Source: Zingiber officinale (taxonomy: Eukaryota > Streptophyta > Magnoliopsida > Zingiberales > Zingiberaceae). Taken from it: DNA of 64,000 nt. Shown in pieces: positions 12,039 through 22,470 of the stretch. Numbering within the stretch: position 1 is the stretch's first letter; the number at the start of each line of letters is the position of its first letter. A model generated the notes under the pieces. The model saw nothing but the letters and a program-made list of their open reading frames with translations. It made no database searches and was not told where the DNA came from. A program made the translations under genes and the position numbers. The DNA is taken from assembly GCF_018446385.1 (NCBI RefSeq), contig NC_055987.1, positions 11,493,705 to 11,557,704 on the forward strand, read 5' to 3'.

Positions 12039-12365
12039 GAAAGTCCTGGTGAGTGAAGCCAGGCAGACGGATAAGTCCTGGTGAGTGAAGCAAGGCAGTG
12101 GGAAAGTCCTGGTGAGTGAAGCCAGGCAGTTGTGAAAACCCTAGCGAGTGAAGCTAGGTGAAAGTCCTGGTGAGTGAAGCCAGGCAGTGGGAAAGTCCTG
12201 GTGAGTGAAGCCAGGCAGTGGGAAAGTCCTGGTGAGTGAAGCCAGGCAGTTGGAAAGTCCTGGTGAGTGAAGCTGGGCAGATTGGAAATCCTGGTGAGTG
12301 AAGCCAGGTGAAAAACCCTAGCGAGTGAAGCTAGGTGAAAGTCCTGGTGAGTGAAGCTGGGCAAG
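12039..12365 (+). repeat. ~30-bp minisatellite in A1 5' LTR, 11 units
   Basis: Units follow the pattern gaaagtcctggtgagtgaag then ccaggcag. Two variants (ccctagcgagtgaagctagg) keep the pairing between the cctgg/ccagg or ccctag/ctagg arms. The 3' LTR has 10 units (17167-17465), so the array has changed length since insertion. The same array, reversed, lies at 50480-50720 in A3, and a decayed version at 32650-32840 in A2. Confidence 0.9.
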
Positions 12366-12613
12366 GAAAAATCCAGATGGATCAAGGGTGATCGGACATC
12401 TGGTGTTGAGAAGGTCAAGTAGGTCAAGGGAGTGACCGGATACTTGACACGAAGAGAAAAGTCCAAGTGGGTCAAAGGGATTGACCGGACACTTGGTGGG
12501 GAGTCTTAGTAGGTCAAGGGAGTGACCGGATGCTAAGCATGATGTACCAACAGGTCAAGGTTGACCGGATGTTGGTTTGGAAGACTTGGGACTTGGTTTG
12601 GGAAAAACCAAGC

Positions 12614-12860
12614 TCTGGATCGATCTGGGGACCGATCCAGCGATACGGCTGATCGGTCTGGTGACCGATCAGTAACCAAACAGAATGCTTCTGTGGATTA
12701 TCTGATCGGTCTGAAGACCGATCAGGAAGCAAACAGAAGAGAAGAAGGAGAAAGGTTGATCGGTCCAGGGACCGATCAGACTCCTGGACCGATCAGCCTG
12801 ATCGGTCCCCAAGACCGATCAGGGACAGTGTGGACCGATCAGGTTGGAGCCTGATCGGTC
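12614..12860 (+). repeat. Palindrome array (tgatcggtc / gaccgatca) upstream of the A1 LTR TATA box
   Basis: At least five inverted pairs of tgatcggtc or ggatcgatc with gaccgatca or gaccgatcc, separated by short spacers, lie about 60-300 bp before tatata at 12917. The 3' LTR has the same array with an extra pair (17710-17995). Position in presumed U3 makes a role in transcription possible, but that is inference. Confidence 0.85.
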
Positions 12861-12916
12861 CAGGCCCTAGCCGTTGCGACACAACGGCTAGTTTATGTGT
12901 CTTCTTCTTCGCAGGT

Positions 12917-12922
12917 TATATA
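12917..12922 (+). promoter_or_regulatory. Putative TATA box of A1 5' LTR
   Basis: ttatatat follows the palindrome array and is conserved in the 3' LTR at 18043-18050. It is the only good TATA-like sequence in the right part of the LTR. Confidence 0.5.
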
Positions 12923-13465
12923 TCGAGATCGAGGGCCTCTACAGGAACAGTTCTTGCTCTTCCTCCTTACTGCGATCTGAGCTTTGCTGAGCTCTTCTTA
13001 GCTGAAGCTTCACGTGAGCTTCCTCGGCTGGGGTCTCCAACAGTTGCTACTGTATTTGGCCCGTGAAGTTGCTGCTTCATCAACAGCCGACGAGAAGGCA
13101 AGATTGTTTATTTTTACATTCATATTGTTGCTTCTTCTTGTGTATTCTTGTACTCCTATTCTTGTCGGTGCAAGAAAGATTGTGGCGAGGTTTCTCCACC
13201 CAGAAGGAGTATATATATTAGCCGGTTCTCCGGGGACTCATCCACCGACGGATTGATAGGCTTCGTCCACCTTATGGACACGCCGAGGAGTAGGAGTATA
13301 TCTCCGAACCTCGTTACATCGACGCGTATTGAGGTTTGATTTCTCCGCTTTCGTTTCTATTATTTTTATTTCCGCTGCGCTAACCCTAATCGTAGGAAGA
13401 AACGCAAAGAATTTGGGGTCGGCTATTCACACCCCCCTCTCTAGCCGCGACCATCGATCCTAACA

Positions 13466-13483
13466 AGTGGTATCAGAGCAAGG
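13466..13483 (+). other. Primer-binding site of A1
   Basis: agtggtatcagagcaagg directly follows the 5' LTR. It carries the full TGGTATCAGAGC core complementary to initiator methionine tRNA. Confidence 0.92.
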
Positions 13484-13527
13484 TCGCTCTTCGTTGGATC
13501 AACACCCGAGGGAGCACGAGCTAGAGA

Positions 13528-14992
13528 ATGGAGTTATTTGGAGAAGATGTCACAATTCCACCTTTCTACGATCGCGACGACTTCGCGTTTTGGAAGGTAA
13601 GAATGAAGTACTTTCTTATGACTAACCTTGAAAATTGGAGTTGTGTTCAATTAGGTTTCAAGCCTCCGATGGACAAGAAAGGAGAAACCCTAGAGAAGAA
13701 GGAGTGGACCAAGGAACAAATCCACCAATCCCTAGTCAACGATGAGGTATTGAAAATTTTTGAATTTTCTTTACCTAATGATGTTTTGTGTAGGATAGGT
13801 GGATATAACGATGCCAAGGAGTTGTGGAACAACTTGACAAAGTTCCATGAGGAGAACTCCACTTCAAGTCATGAAGAGGAGTCAAGTGAGCCAAGTAGCT
13901 CACTTCATGGAGGAATGGATTTAGAAGTTGAGGGCCACTCAACATCTAAAGAAGAAGAGGAGGTCTTCTTCAAGTTCGGAGCAAGAAGAAGAAGCTTCTA
14001 CCTCCGAAAGGGATGAAGGAGAAAGCGTTCATCCATCCTCAACTCTAGGTAACTCAAGTCATTTAGTTTCTAGCAAATTACACATAATGTGCTTTGAGTG
14101 TAGGGAATTTGGACATTACAAGAGTAAATGTCCAAAGAGGGTTAGAAAGACTCCACCGGCGCCAAAGGTCAAGGAAGCCGGAGTCCCAACACGCAAGGGC
14201 AAGGAGCACGTGGTGTGCTTCCAATGCAAGCGAAGGGGACACTATAGGAGTCAATGTCCGAGGGGGAGGCAACCTCACAAGGACAAAAGACCGAGCACGT
14301 CAATAGGGGGAGCGAAGGCAAACCCTAAGGTAACATTTAAGTCTTACTCTTGCAATAAGACACATGCTAGTAGTTTTGTTGCAATTGTTAATAATGATAA
14401 GCATGTTAACTTTAGGAACCAATACATGAGCTTAGGAGCCAAACATGTTAACCTAGATAAGGATAATACTAGAAATGTCAACCCTAGAATTAACCCATCT
14501 AAGGCTAAGGAAAATCTAGGTAGAAATCTCAAATCATCTAGACATATGCCTAGGAATACCTCAAAGAAAAATGAAAAATTAAAAATTGAGGTATTAGAGA
14601 AGGAGAATCAAGTCTTGAGATCAAGACTTGATACTTTGGAAAAGGCTCTTAAGAACTTGGAGAAGTCATCTCTAGGGTTTAAGGGTCAAAAACCAATGTC
14701 CAAGGACAAGAAAGGTTTGGGTCACAAACCTAAGTCCCAAGTGGTCAAGCCCACTTATCATAATGTTCCATTCGATTATGGAACAAAATCTAGGGCAAGG
14801 AAGACCATCACCAAGGTCACAAGGGGAGTCACCCCTAGAGTTGATCTTGACGAGTCCCAAATTACCAAGGCTTCAAAGCCTAGGAGGGGCATTAGAAGGG
14901 TTGCTAGGGAAGTCATCCCTAGTGAATACTTAGTGAACCCAATGAGCTCCAATAGGTATTGGGTTCCTAGGAGCGTGATTCCATCACACTAG
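13528..14992 (+). pseudogene. Copia gag of A1 (one frameshift)
   Basis: The first frame (13528-14016, 162 codons) starts MELFGEDVTIPPFYDRDDFA and has the Gag N-terminal pattern FAFWKVRMKYFL and AKELWNNL. After about 13930 the matching sequence continues in another frame to 14992, so one frameshift separates the halves. The second part has an acidic Ser/Glu linker and two CCHC zinc knuckles, CFECREFGHYKSKCP (about 14092-14136) and CFQCKRRGHYRSQCP (about 14218-14262), then a basic region, a coiled coil (LEKENQVLRSRLDTLEKAL) and the end motif NRYWVPRSVIPSH. Gag forms the particle and binds RNA. No Pol follows. If the frameshift is real, this copy makes only a truncated Gag without zinc knuckles. 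Confidence 0.85.
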
Positions 14993-16609
14993 ATGGTTTA
15001 GGGTGTGCCAACCTTACTTGAATAGGTAGTTAACCTAATCATGGCAAAAGGTGACACCTTAGGAATTTTCAAGGTTTAATCAAGCCTTGAAAATGAAAGT
15101 GAAAATTATTCCTAAGATAATTAGGATGTGCCAACCACATTTTAGGAATTTTTCTAGAGTCAATCTAGTTGGCACATAGTGATCTAAAAGTCTTGAGGAT
15201 ATGATTTTAGGTCTATTACACTTAGGAATATAGAATTTATGGCAAAATGATCAAAACTATCAAAAATGGCAATTAAGGCTAGAATTAGGTATCTTCTATA
15301 CCTTTACATGTTATTTGCCATATATTGTTTGTCATATGCCATGTCATGACATCATATTTAATTTAGTATCATTTGAAATGTCATGATAATGCTTAGGTTA
15401 TTTAGATGTCATGCCTTATTTAAGTTTCATACTTTATGCCATGACATCATGACATTGGCACATGTTTCCATTTATGATACTATTTTATGTCATGTCATCA
15501 TCTCTTGCATGTATAATCAATTAAATTGATTTAAGGACAAAAAACACAATTTGATATGGAGATCAAATTGTTGTTTAGAAAATGCATGAGAACTTAGCCT
15601 AAGATGACCTAAACTCATATCTCACATCAAAATTGACTTGGATGTGTTTGATACACCTTAGATGTGTGTGAGATATTAGGATTATGAGTTAGGATCAAGG
15701 TGCATAGTTCTTGTACCTAGATGAGCCTAATTCTAATTGGGGATCATAGGGAAAGCTTGTGTACAAGTCATGTACAGTTAGCCCTAAGATTGTGGTCCTA
15801 AATTAAAGGGTTTAAAATCATTTTAAAATTGATTTGAAAAACTTTGATGAAGCTTTTCTAGTGATAGCATTCATCATTGAACAAGGTAATACAAAGATGA
15901 GTTAACTTTGAGCTATTTCAAAGACTTGAGAACTTTGTATCAAGATTGAAAAATGGAAGCTATTTTCATAGAAAACTATTTTTCCATGATAGTATATGTT
16001 ATGAGGAATGTATCCTCAAAATTTTACAATTTTTGAAATTTTCTGTGATTTTCTAGAGGTTTCTGAATTTCGGAAGAAGAAAAATTCAGAAATCAGAAAT
16101 CAGAGGTCGTGGACCGATCAGGAGGTTCCCTGATCGGTCACTGGACCGATCCAGAGGGAGCCTGATCGGTCTGGTGACCGATCAGGGCGTGCCAAGTTGC
16201 TGAAATTCGACTGGTTGTCTGAAATTTCAGCTCGGGAGTTGGTATTTTGAAGGTTTGAAACTCTCCAAGACATTGTTGGTGCAATGGTCAAGGGGGAGTT
16301 GACCTTTAGGGGGAATTTTACCTATTAGTCAAGGGGAGTTGACTTTTAGGGGGAGTTTTTACTCCTAAAGACTTGAGTGATATGGGATTATCACTAAGTT
16401 AATTGTTGACCTTAGTATCAAGGGGGAAATTAAGGATTTCAATGAAAGGTATGAGACCTTCATTAGAAAGAAACTCTTGACCTTGATTCACTCTTTTTGA
16501 TGTGTGTCAAAAAGGGGGAGAGTGTAGGTTTGGGGAGAATGTTCAAGGAAGAACATTAGAAAACCTAAGTTTGATTATGAGTTTTGTCAAACATAAAAAA
16601 TGGGGAGAT
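14993..16609 (+). mobile_element. Non-coding 3' internal region of A1 with polypurine tracts
   Basis: This 1.6-kb region has no coding potential and is rich in short phrases such as atgtcatgacat and agggggagttgac. It holds a small palindrome cluster of the LTR type at 16105-16190 (ggaccgatcagg / cctgatcggtc). A purine tract aaaaagggggagagtg lies at 16509-16524, and another, aaaaaatggggaga, directly before the 3' LTR at 16596-16609. The second is in the right place to prime plus-strand synthesis. Confidence 0.8.
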
Positions 16610-18594
16610 TGTTGGTGCAACCTTAGGTCAAGGTTGACCTAGTTGACCAGACTCGAGTTGACTTGACTCGAGTTGTGTTTTGATGTTTGACGAGTTATGT
16701 TTGACAATGTTTGACGTGAACAGAAAAGTTGTATCTTGATGTTTTACAAGGATACAAGCTTGGAAGATTGTGGGTGCAACCCGTGGTCAAGGTTGACCTG
16801 GTTGACCCGAGGTGAGTTGACCTGATTCGGAAAAGTCCAAGCAGGGAGCTTGGCACGGGAAAAGTCCAAGCAGGGAGCTTGGCATGGGAAAAGTCCAAGC
16901 AGGGAGCTTGGCATCGTGAAAAGTCCAAGCAGGGAGTTTGGCATGGTGAAAAGTCCAAGCAGGGAGCTTGGCACGGAGAAGTCCAAGTATGGAAGCTTGG
17001 CACATGTGAAGTCGGAGAGGGCTCGGTAGCTCGTTCTCCGGACCGTGGTCAGAGAGGGCTCAGAAGCTCATTCTCTGGACCGGATGGAAGTCAGAGAGGG
17101 TTCGGTAGCTCGTTCCCCGAACTGTGGTCAGAGAGGGCTCGGTAGCTCGTTCTCTGGACCGGATGTGGAAAGTCCTGGTGAGTGAAGCCAGGCAGACGGA
17201 TAAGTCCTGGTGAGTGAAGCAAGGCAGTGGGAAAGTCCTGGTGAGTGAAGCCAGGCAGTTGTGAAAACCCTAGTGAGTGAAGCTAGGTGAAAGTCCTGGT
17301 GAGTGAAGCCAGGCAGTGGGAAAGTCCTGGTGAGTGAAGCCAGGCAGTTGGAAAGTCCTGGTGAGTGAAGCTGGGCAGATTGGAAATCCTGGTGAGTGAA
17401 GCCAGGTGAAAAACCCTAGCGAGTGAAGCTAGGTGAAAGTCCTGATGAGTGAAGCCGGGCAAGGAAAAATCCAGATGGATCAAGGGTGATCGGACATCTG
17501 GTGTTGAGAAGGTCAAGTAGGTCAAGGGAGTGACCGGATACTTGACAGAAGAGAAAAGTCCAAGTGGGTCAAAGGGATTGACCGGACACTTGGTGGGGAG
17601 TCTTAGCAGGTCAAGGGAGTGACCGGATGCTAAGCATGATGTATCAACAGGTCAAGGTTGACCGGATGTTGGTTTGGAAGGCTTGGGACTTGGTTTGGGA
17701 AAAACCAAGCTCTGGATCGATCTGGGGACCGATCCAGCGATACGGCTGATCGGTCTGGTGACCGATCAGTAACCAAACAGAATGCTTCTGTGGATTATCT
17801 GATCGGTCTGAAGACCGATCAGGAAGCAAACAGAAGAGAAGAAGGAGAAAGGTTGATCGGTCCAGGGACCGATCAGACTCCTCCTGGACCGATCAGGACA
17901 TAGCCTGATCGGTCCAGGCTTAGCCTGATCGGTCCCCAAGACCGATCAGGGACAGTGTGGACCGATCAGGTTGGAGCCTGATCGGTCCAGGCCCTAGCCG
18001 TTGCGACACAACGGCTAGTTTATGTGTCTTCTTCTTCGCAGGTTATATATCGAGATCGAGGGCCTCTACAGGAACAGTTCTTGCTCTTCCTCCTTACTGC
18101 GATCTGAGCTTTGCTGAGCTCTTCTTAGCTGAAGCTTCACGTGAGCTTCCTCGGCTTGGGTCTCCAACAGTTGCTGCTGTATTTGGCCCGTGAAGTTGCT
18201 GCTTCATCAACAGCCGACGAGAAGGCAAGATTGTTTGTTTTTTACATTCATATTGTTGCTTCTTCTTGTGTATTCTTGTACTCCAATTCTTGCCGGTGCA
18301 AGAAAGATTGTGGCGAGGTTTCTCCACCCAGAAGGAGTATATATATTAGCCGGTTCTCCGGGGACTCATCCACCGACGGATTGATAGGCTTCGTCCACCT
18401 TACGGACACGCCGAGGAGTAGGAGTATATCTCCGAACCTCGTTACATCGACGCGTATTGAGGTTTGATTTCTCCGCTTTCGTTTCTATTATTTTTATTTC
18501 CGCTGCGCTAACCCTAATCGTAGGAAGAAACGCGAAGAATTTGGGGTCGGCTATTCACACCCCCCCTCTCTAGCCGCGACCATCGATCCTAACA
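16610..18594 (+). mobile_element. 3' LTR of A1 (1985 bp)
   Basis: It matches the 5' LTR throughout. The visible differences are mostly repeat-number changes: one fewer 30-bp unit, one more palindrome pair with the phrase ctggaccgatcaggacatag, and scattered single bases. It ends aaca directly before the target duplication ctcgt at 18595-18599. Confidence 0.92.
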
Positions 18595-18599
18595 CTCGT

Positions 18600-20750
18600 T
18601 ACTTCTTTAGGCATCTAGGCAAACACTTCACTATTGTGTGTCAAGCACTCCACCAACTCGGCTTTAAGATCAGGAGCTAGGTCAACCGCTATCTGAGTGG
18701 TGGCCTCCAACCGACAGACCTGAATTTTTACCTCTTCCCTTTTTTCATACACTAGGACGATGGGCGACTTTTCTTAGATAGCATTAACCTCCATCCTTTG
18801 CATTTTTTGAGTAACATTGGCTTTCTTCTTCACTATCTCCACGTAGTACTTGCGCGCTACCAGTTGATCACCTTTGACCTCCCCCACTTAGTCGTCCACA
18901 AGAAATTTTATCTTCTGGTAAAAGGTTGAAACGACAGCCCAGAATTTATTTAGGGTCAGTCAATCCAAAATAGCATTGTAGGCAAAAGGTGCGTCCACCA
19001 CTATAAAAATCAATCGACACGTTCTCATCAGAGGCTCCTCTCCTAAGGATATGACCAACTTTATTTGGCCGAGTGGCTGAACCTCATTACCCGTGAACCC
19101 GTATAGAGGAGTTGCCATGGGTTGAATCTCACTTGGGTCGATTTGCAGCTGGTCAAATGCTTATATGAAGATAATGTTAACGAAGCTACTTGTATCAATA
19201 AAAATACGAGAGATATTGTAATTGTCTATAACATCCTTAATTATTAAGGGATCATCATGGGGTATTTCTACTCCCTCTAGATCTCTAGGCCCGAAGCTGA
19301 TTTCGGAACTAGCCGCTCGCTCTATATTACATTCGACTTCATGAATGATGAGACGTCGAGCGTGTAACTTCCTTGCTCAGTTAGAATACCATTAGTTGAT
19401 CCTCCAGCTATCATGTTGATATTACCTCGAGCGACATTACTACGATTTTCTTCTTGCCGAGCGAAAGGTTGTTATTGCTATACTCGGGCGAGCACATGGA
19501 TTTGCTCGACTTAGCATTGTAGGGTTCCCTGTTGCTACTCGGTCGCCCGTTACTAAATCTTAAGCGGGTTATTTTGTTGTGCATACGATCGTCGGTTTGG
19601 GGTTGGTGAACACCGACGATACCTAGGTTGTCATTTCACCAATTCTGTAGAGTGTAACAATCCTCCGTATTGTGAGTGGTTGTCTGATAATACATGCACC
19701 ACTTTCGTGGAGCTTCCCAAGGGACCTCCACGTGTTGTACGGCTTGGGGTTGCGATTCTTGATGACGATATTGAGGACATGTCCGAGGTCCTTTGGGTGG
19801 AGGGGCAGGTAACTCTGGGCGCTCAGTGGCTGGAGTAGGAGCGGGTGTGGTACCCTCCTTCTTTCGAGTAGCCTGAGCTTCTTCAATATTGATAAATTTA
19901 GTTGCCCGCTCGATCATCAGATTAAAGTTGGCCGAAAGTTTTTTTAATCAAATCTCAAAAGAAATCATTATCAATCAATCCCTGAGAAAAGACACTCACT
20001 AAAATCTCCATGGTAGCCATGGAAGCATCAATAGCCACCTGATTAAACCTCTTGATGTAGGCGCAGATGGTTTCTTTGGGCCCATGTTTAAGTGAGAAAA
20101 GGCTCTAAGGGGTTTTGTGATACCACATGTTGCTGGAGAAGTGGTGAAGAAATACCTTGTAGGAGTCCTTGAAATGACGAATAGAATTATCTGACAATCG
20201 TTTGAACCATCGTTGGACTACTCCACCGAATGTGGTGAGAAACATTCAACATTTAACGTCATCCATAAATTGTTGAAGGAGGGCAGCGTTCTCAAACTTG
20301 AGGAGATGGTCTTCCGAGTCGGTTATCCTCGAATACTTTCCTATGTTCAGATTTTGATAATGTTTGGGCAATGGATCAACCGACAACCCCTTTAATTTCC
20401 CTTGCGCTTATCTCGTACAAATGCTTCTCCAGAAGATTCCTGGAGTGCTCTTCCTTGGCACAACTATTCAAATGGTATGTAGAAAAGTGCTCGGGGCACC
20501 AAGTTGGTGAGAGAGGTGCAGGAAGTAACCGAGCAAGGGCTTCCTCTTGAACTCCTCTCTCCCTTTGATGGGTTGTCGTTGACGCTACCAGATTTGGTGG
20601 TGGCAACGTGCCACTAGTGTTGGCCTGTTATTGTTGTTGAAGTAATTTTTGCACTTTGGCGTTGATGACCAACTCCAGATCTTCTTGTGTTAAGGTGACA
20701 GTGTTGAGTTTTCTCGCCTCCTCCGTCTCGTTGCTTCATATTCAAGTGAA
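18600..20750 (-). pseudogene. Gag and protease part of the minus-strand Tat gypsy element
   Basis: Read right to left. A gag region around 20150-19900 has the pattern FKDSYKVFLHHF ... AYIKRFNQVAIDA and then IERATKFINIEEAQATRK. An open stretch at 19917-19636 follows, with a CxxxH-type motif CMYYQTTTHNTEDC. The protease has IDTSSFVNIIF at 19186-19215. The usual active site is D-T-G-S-S, so this copy lacks the glycine. Next come AILDRLTLNKF and a linker leading to EVFAW at about 18610. The reading continues into RT at 11505 once element A1 is removed. Stops and frameshifts are frequent. Confidence 0.8.
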
Positions 20751-20773
20751 GATTCTCACAAACGGTGCCAAAT
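20751..20773 (-). other. Probable primer-binding site of the Tat gypsy element
   Basis: On the minus strand the sequence reads tttggcaccgtttgtgagaa. It resembles TTTGGCGCCGTCTGTGGGGA, the common site of plant gypsy elements, and the site at 62867-62885 in this window. It lies at the correct end of gag. Confidence 0.65.
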
Positions 20774-22470
20774 TTGATCATGTCTAAAGGCTGAGGAGAT
20801 TATGCGCTCACTCAGGTGGATGGTTTGTTGATGAATGGCTCCGATCTGGGATGAAGCTCATCAACGATCTTGCTCATCACTAGACGATCCAACGAAGTAT
20901 TAGTGACCAAAGATCAGGGAAGGGGTTCCTGGCAAGGCCCTCCGACGTTCAAATCAATATAATTTTCTTGCAAGTAGAAGATGAACAGTAGTGGATGTGC
21001 GAATGAAGGTCTCATATGCGAGAATTGTGTACCTTACCAACGGAGAGAACCCCTTTTTATACCACCTCCCACGATCTCCGATTCGTGACCATGAGGTGGC
21101 TTCATGCGTCAGAGTTTGTTAGGTAGTTTTCGAAGAGCTTCCGAGGAATCTTTTTTTTACTTACAAATGTACCTCTTTTGTCGTTTATAACTTAAACCTT
21201 TTCTAAAGTCGTTGGAGAGAGATGTTGTTATAGATGAATCAACAATAAGAAATCAGATAGACTTTAGAGGAGTTTCTAAAGGAATATTCCCTAACAACTA
21301 TACCAGACTGTTAAAATGTTGTCACTTGTTTGTCTGTCGAATATATCTCGACTGGTCTGCAAGGCCAACCATATTGTTTGTCATTGTATTCTATTATAGT
21401 ATCTTGGCATATCCATATTATATTGCTTGTCATTGTATCAATCTGCCCTATCATATGTTAAATACTACAGGGATCTGTTCTAATATAATGCCCACAGTAT
21501 GTCAAAGCTTCATTCAAGAAATCACATGGTAGATTATGTATGTTAGAGCTTTATTTTAGAGACAAGATGACATTAAGTAACTAAAGTCAGTCAACCTGTG
21601 CCTGACCAAGAGGATATGCAGAGTTTTCTAAGGATAATTGTCTTTAAGCTCGCCCGGTCTTTACCCAGCCAGACATATAAGGGAAGCCTTGTGTTCGACC
21701 AATTTTCGTCCAGCCGATCTTATATAAAGAGTTTTCTAATACCACGTGTCTCTAAGTCCATCCGAGCTTTACTTGGCCAATCGTGTGTATATATATATAG
21801 TATCTCTAGGCTCGCCAGGGCTTTACCCGACCGAGTGTTCACAAAGAACTTTTATGTTTGTTCAGCCTCTATCCGGCTGACCATATATTAAAAGATATAT
21901 ATATAGTCAAGTATCTCTGGGCCCGCCCAATCTTTGGTCGGTCGGGTGTTCATAGAGAACCTTAGGTTCGTTCGGCCTTCATCCAACCAATTTTATATTA
22001 AAAGATATATACAAGGTTAAGTATCTCTGGGTCCACCAGAACTTTACTCGGCCAGGTATTTACAGAAAACCTTATGTTCGTTTGGCTTTCATCCGACCGA
22101 TCTTGTATACTATGACCTTTATAAGGCTAAACTTCATTACGTCAGTCCGGTCTTTACCCGGCCAAACGTACACAGAGAGTTTTATGTTCGATCAGCCCTC
22201 GTTCAACCGATTTATATTTTTGTGAGGCTAAGTGTTGCTAAGCCTAGCTGACCCTTTGCCCGACCTGACTTTCCTTAAATTCGGTCGACCATTAACTGGC
22301 TGAACACACAGCCTTTTTATTTTCAGAGTAAAATTTTAAAATCTTTATATTCAATCAAGTTCACACCCGATTGTCTTTATCCGGACGTTCTGCTATGGAG
22401 TCACACGGGCAAGATCCGAGAATTTTGAGGTTTGACGATCAACATAACCAGGTATAAAATGCTCCTATTT
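20774..22470 (-). mobile_element. Probable 5' LTR of the Tat gypsy element
   Basis: The segment begins next to the primer-binding site. Part of it (about 20915-21115: ggaaggggttcc, ttaccaacggagagaaccc, tttttataccacctcc) resembles 37060-37240 in another LTR (E). Its outer end is not clear. It may lie near 22470, where the repeat-like sequence stops. The matching 3' LTR is not recognisable at the left, where other elements have intruded. Confidence 0.5.
21640..22250. repeat. Tandem repeat, ~110-120 bp, about five degenerate copies
   Basis: The phrase agtatctctgggcccgcc (variants gtgtctctaagtcc and gtatctctaggctcgcc) recurs at about 21747, 21800, 21908 and 22020. Each is followed by tttaccYggcc, then ttatgttcgttcggcc and tcatccgaccgat. 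The copies are diverged in length and sequence. The array lies within the presumed gypsy LTR. Confidence 0.7.

Larger units (their letters stand above)
11511..13465 (+). mobile_element. 5' LTR of A1 (1955 bp)
   Basis: In order it contains: a ~27-bp minisatellite (aagtccaagcagggagcttgg, ~11727-11880), a ~50-70-bp repeat (gagagggctcggtagctcgtt, 11881-12035), a ~30-bp minisatellite of 11 units (cctggtgagtgaagccagg, 12039-12365), repeated aggtcaagggagtgaccgga segments (12410-12570), the palindrome array (12614-12860), a TATA box (12917-12922) and a pyrimidine-rich end (cccccctctctagccgcgac). The stretches rich in Gly/Leu/Ser codons on the minus strand are by-products of the repeats. Confidence 0.92.
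11511..18594 (+). mobile_element. Complete gag-only Copia element A1
   Basis: This 7084-bp element has two full LTRs (11511-13465 and 16610-18594), each TGTTGG...AACA, with a 5-bp target duplication ctcgt. An initiator-Met primer-binding site follows the first LTR and a purine-rich tract precedes the second. The internal region is only about 3.1 kb and holds gag plus non-coding DNA. I find no protease, integrase, reverse transcriptase or RNase H. It must have been mobilised by enzymes from elsewhere. The LTRs are very similar apart from repeat-number changes, which suggests a recent insertion. It sits inside the older gypsy element. Confidence 0.92.

Noticed and set aside
11596-12475. Several minus-strand ORFs of 60-158 codons with repeated LLGLF or SPGLSH patterns
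   Set aside because: They are read through LTR minisatellites whose unit lengths keep the frame open. The same occurs in the 3' LTR, and there is no protein-like composition.
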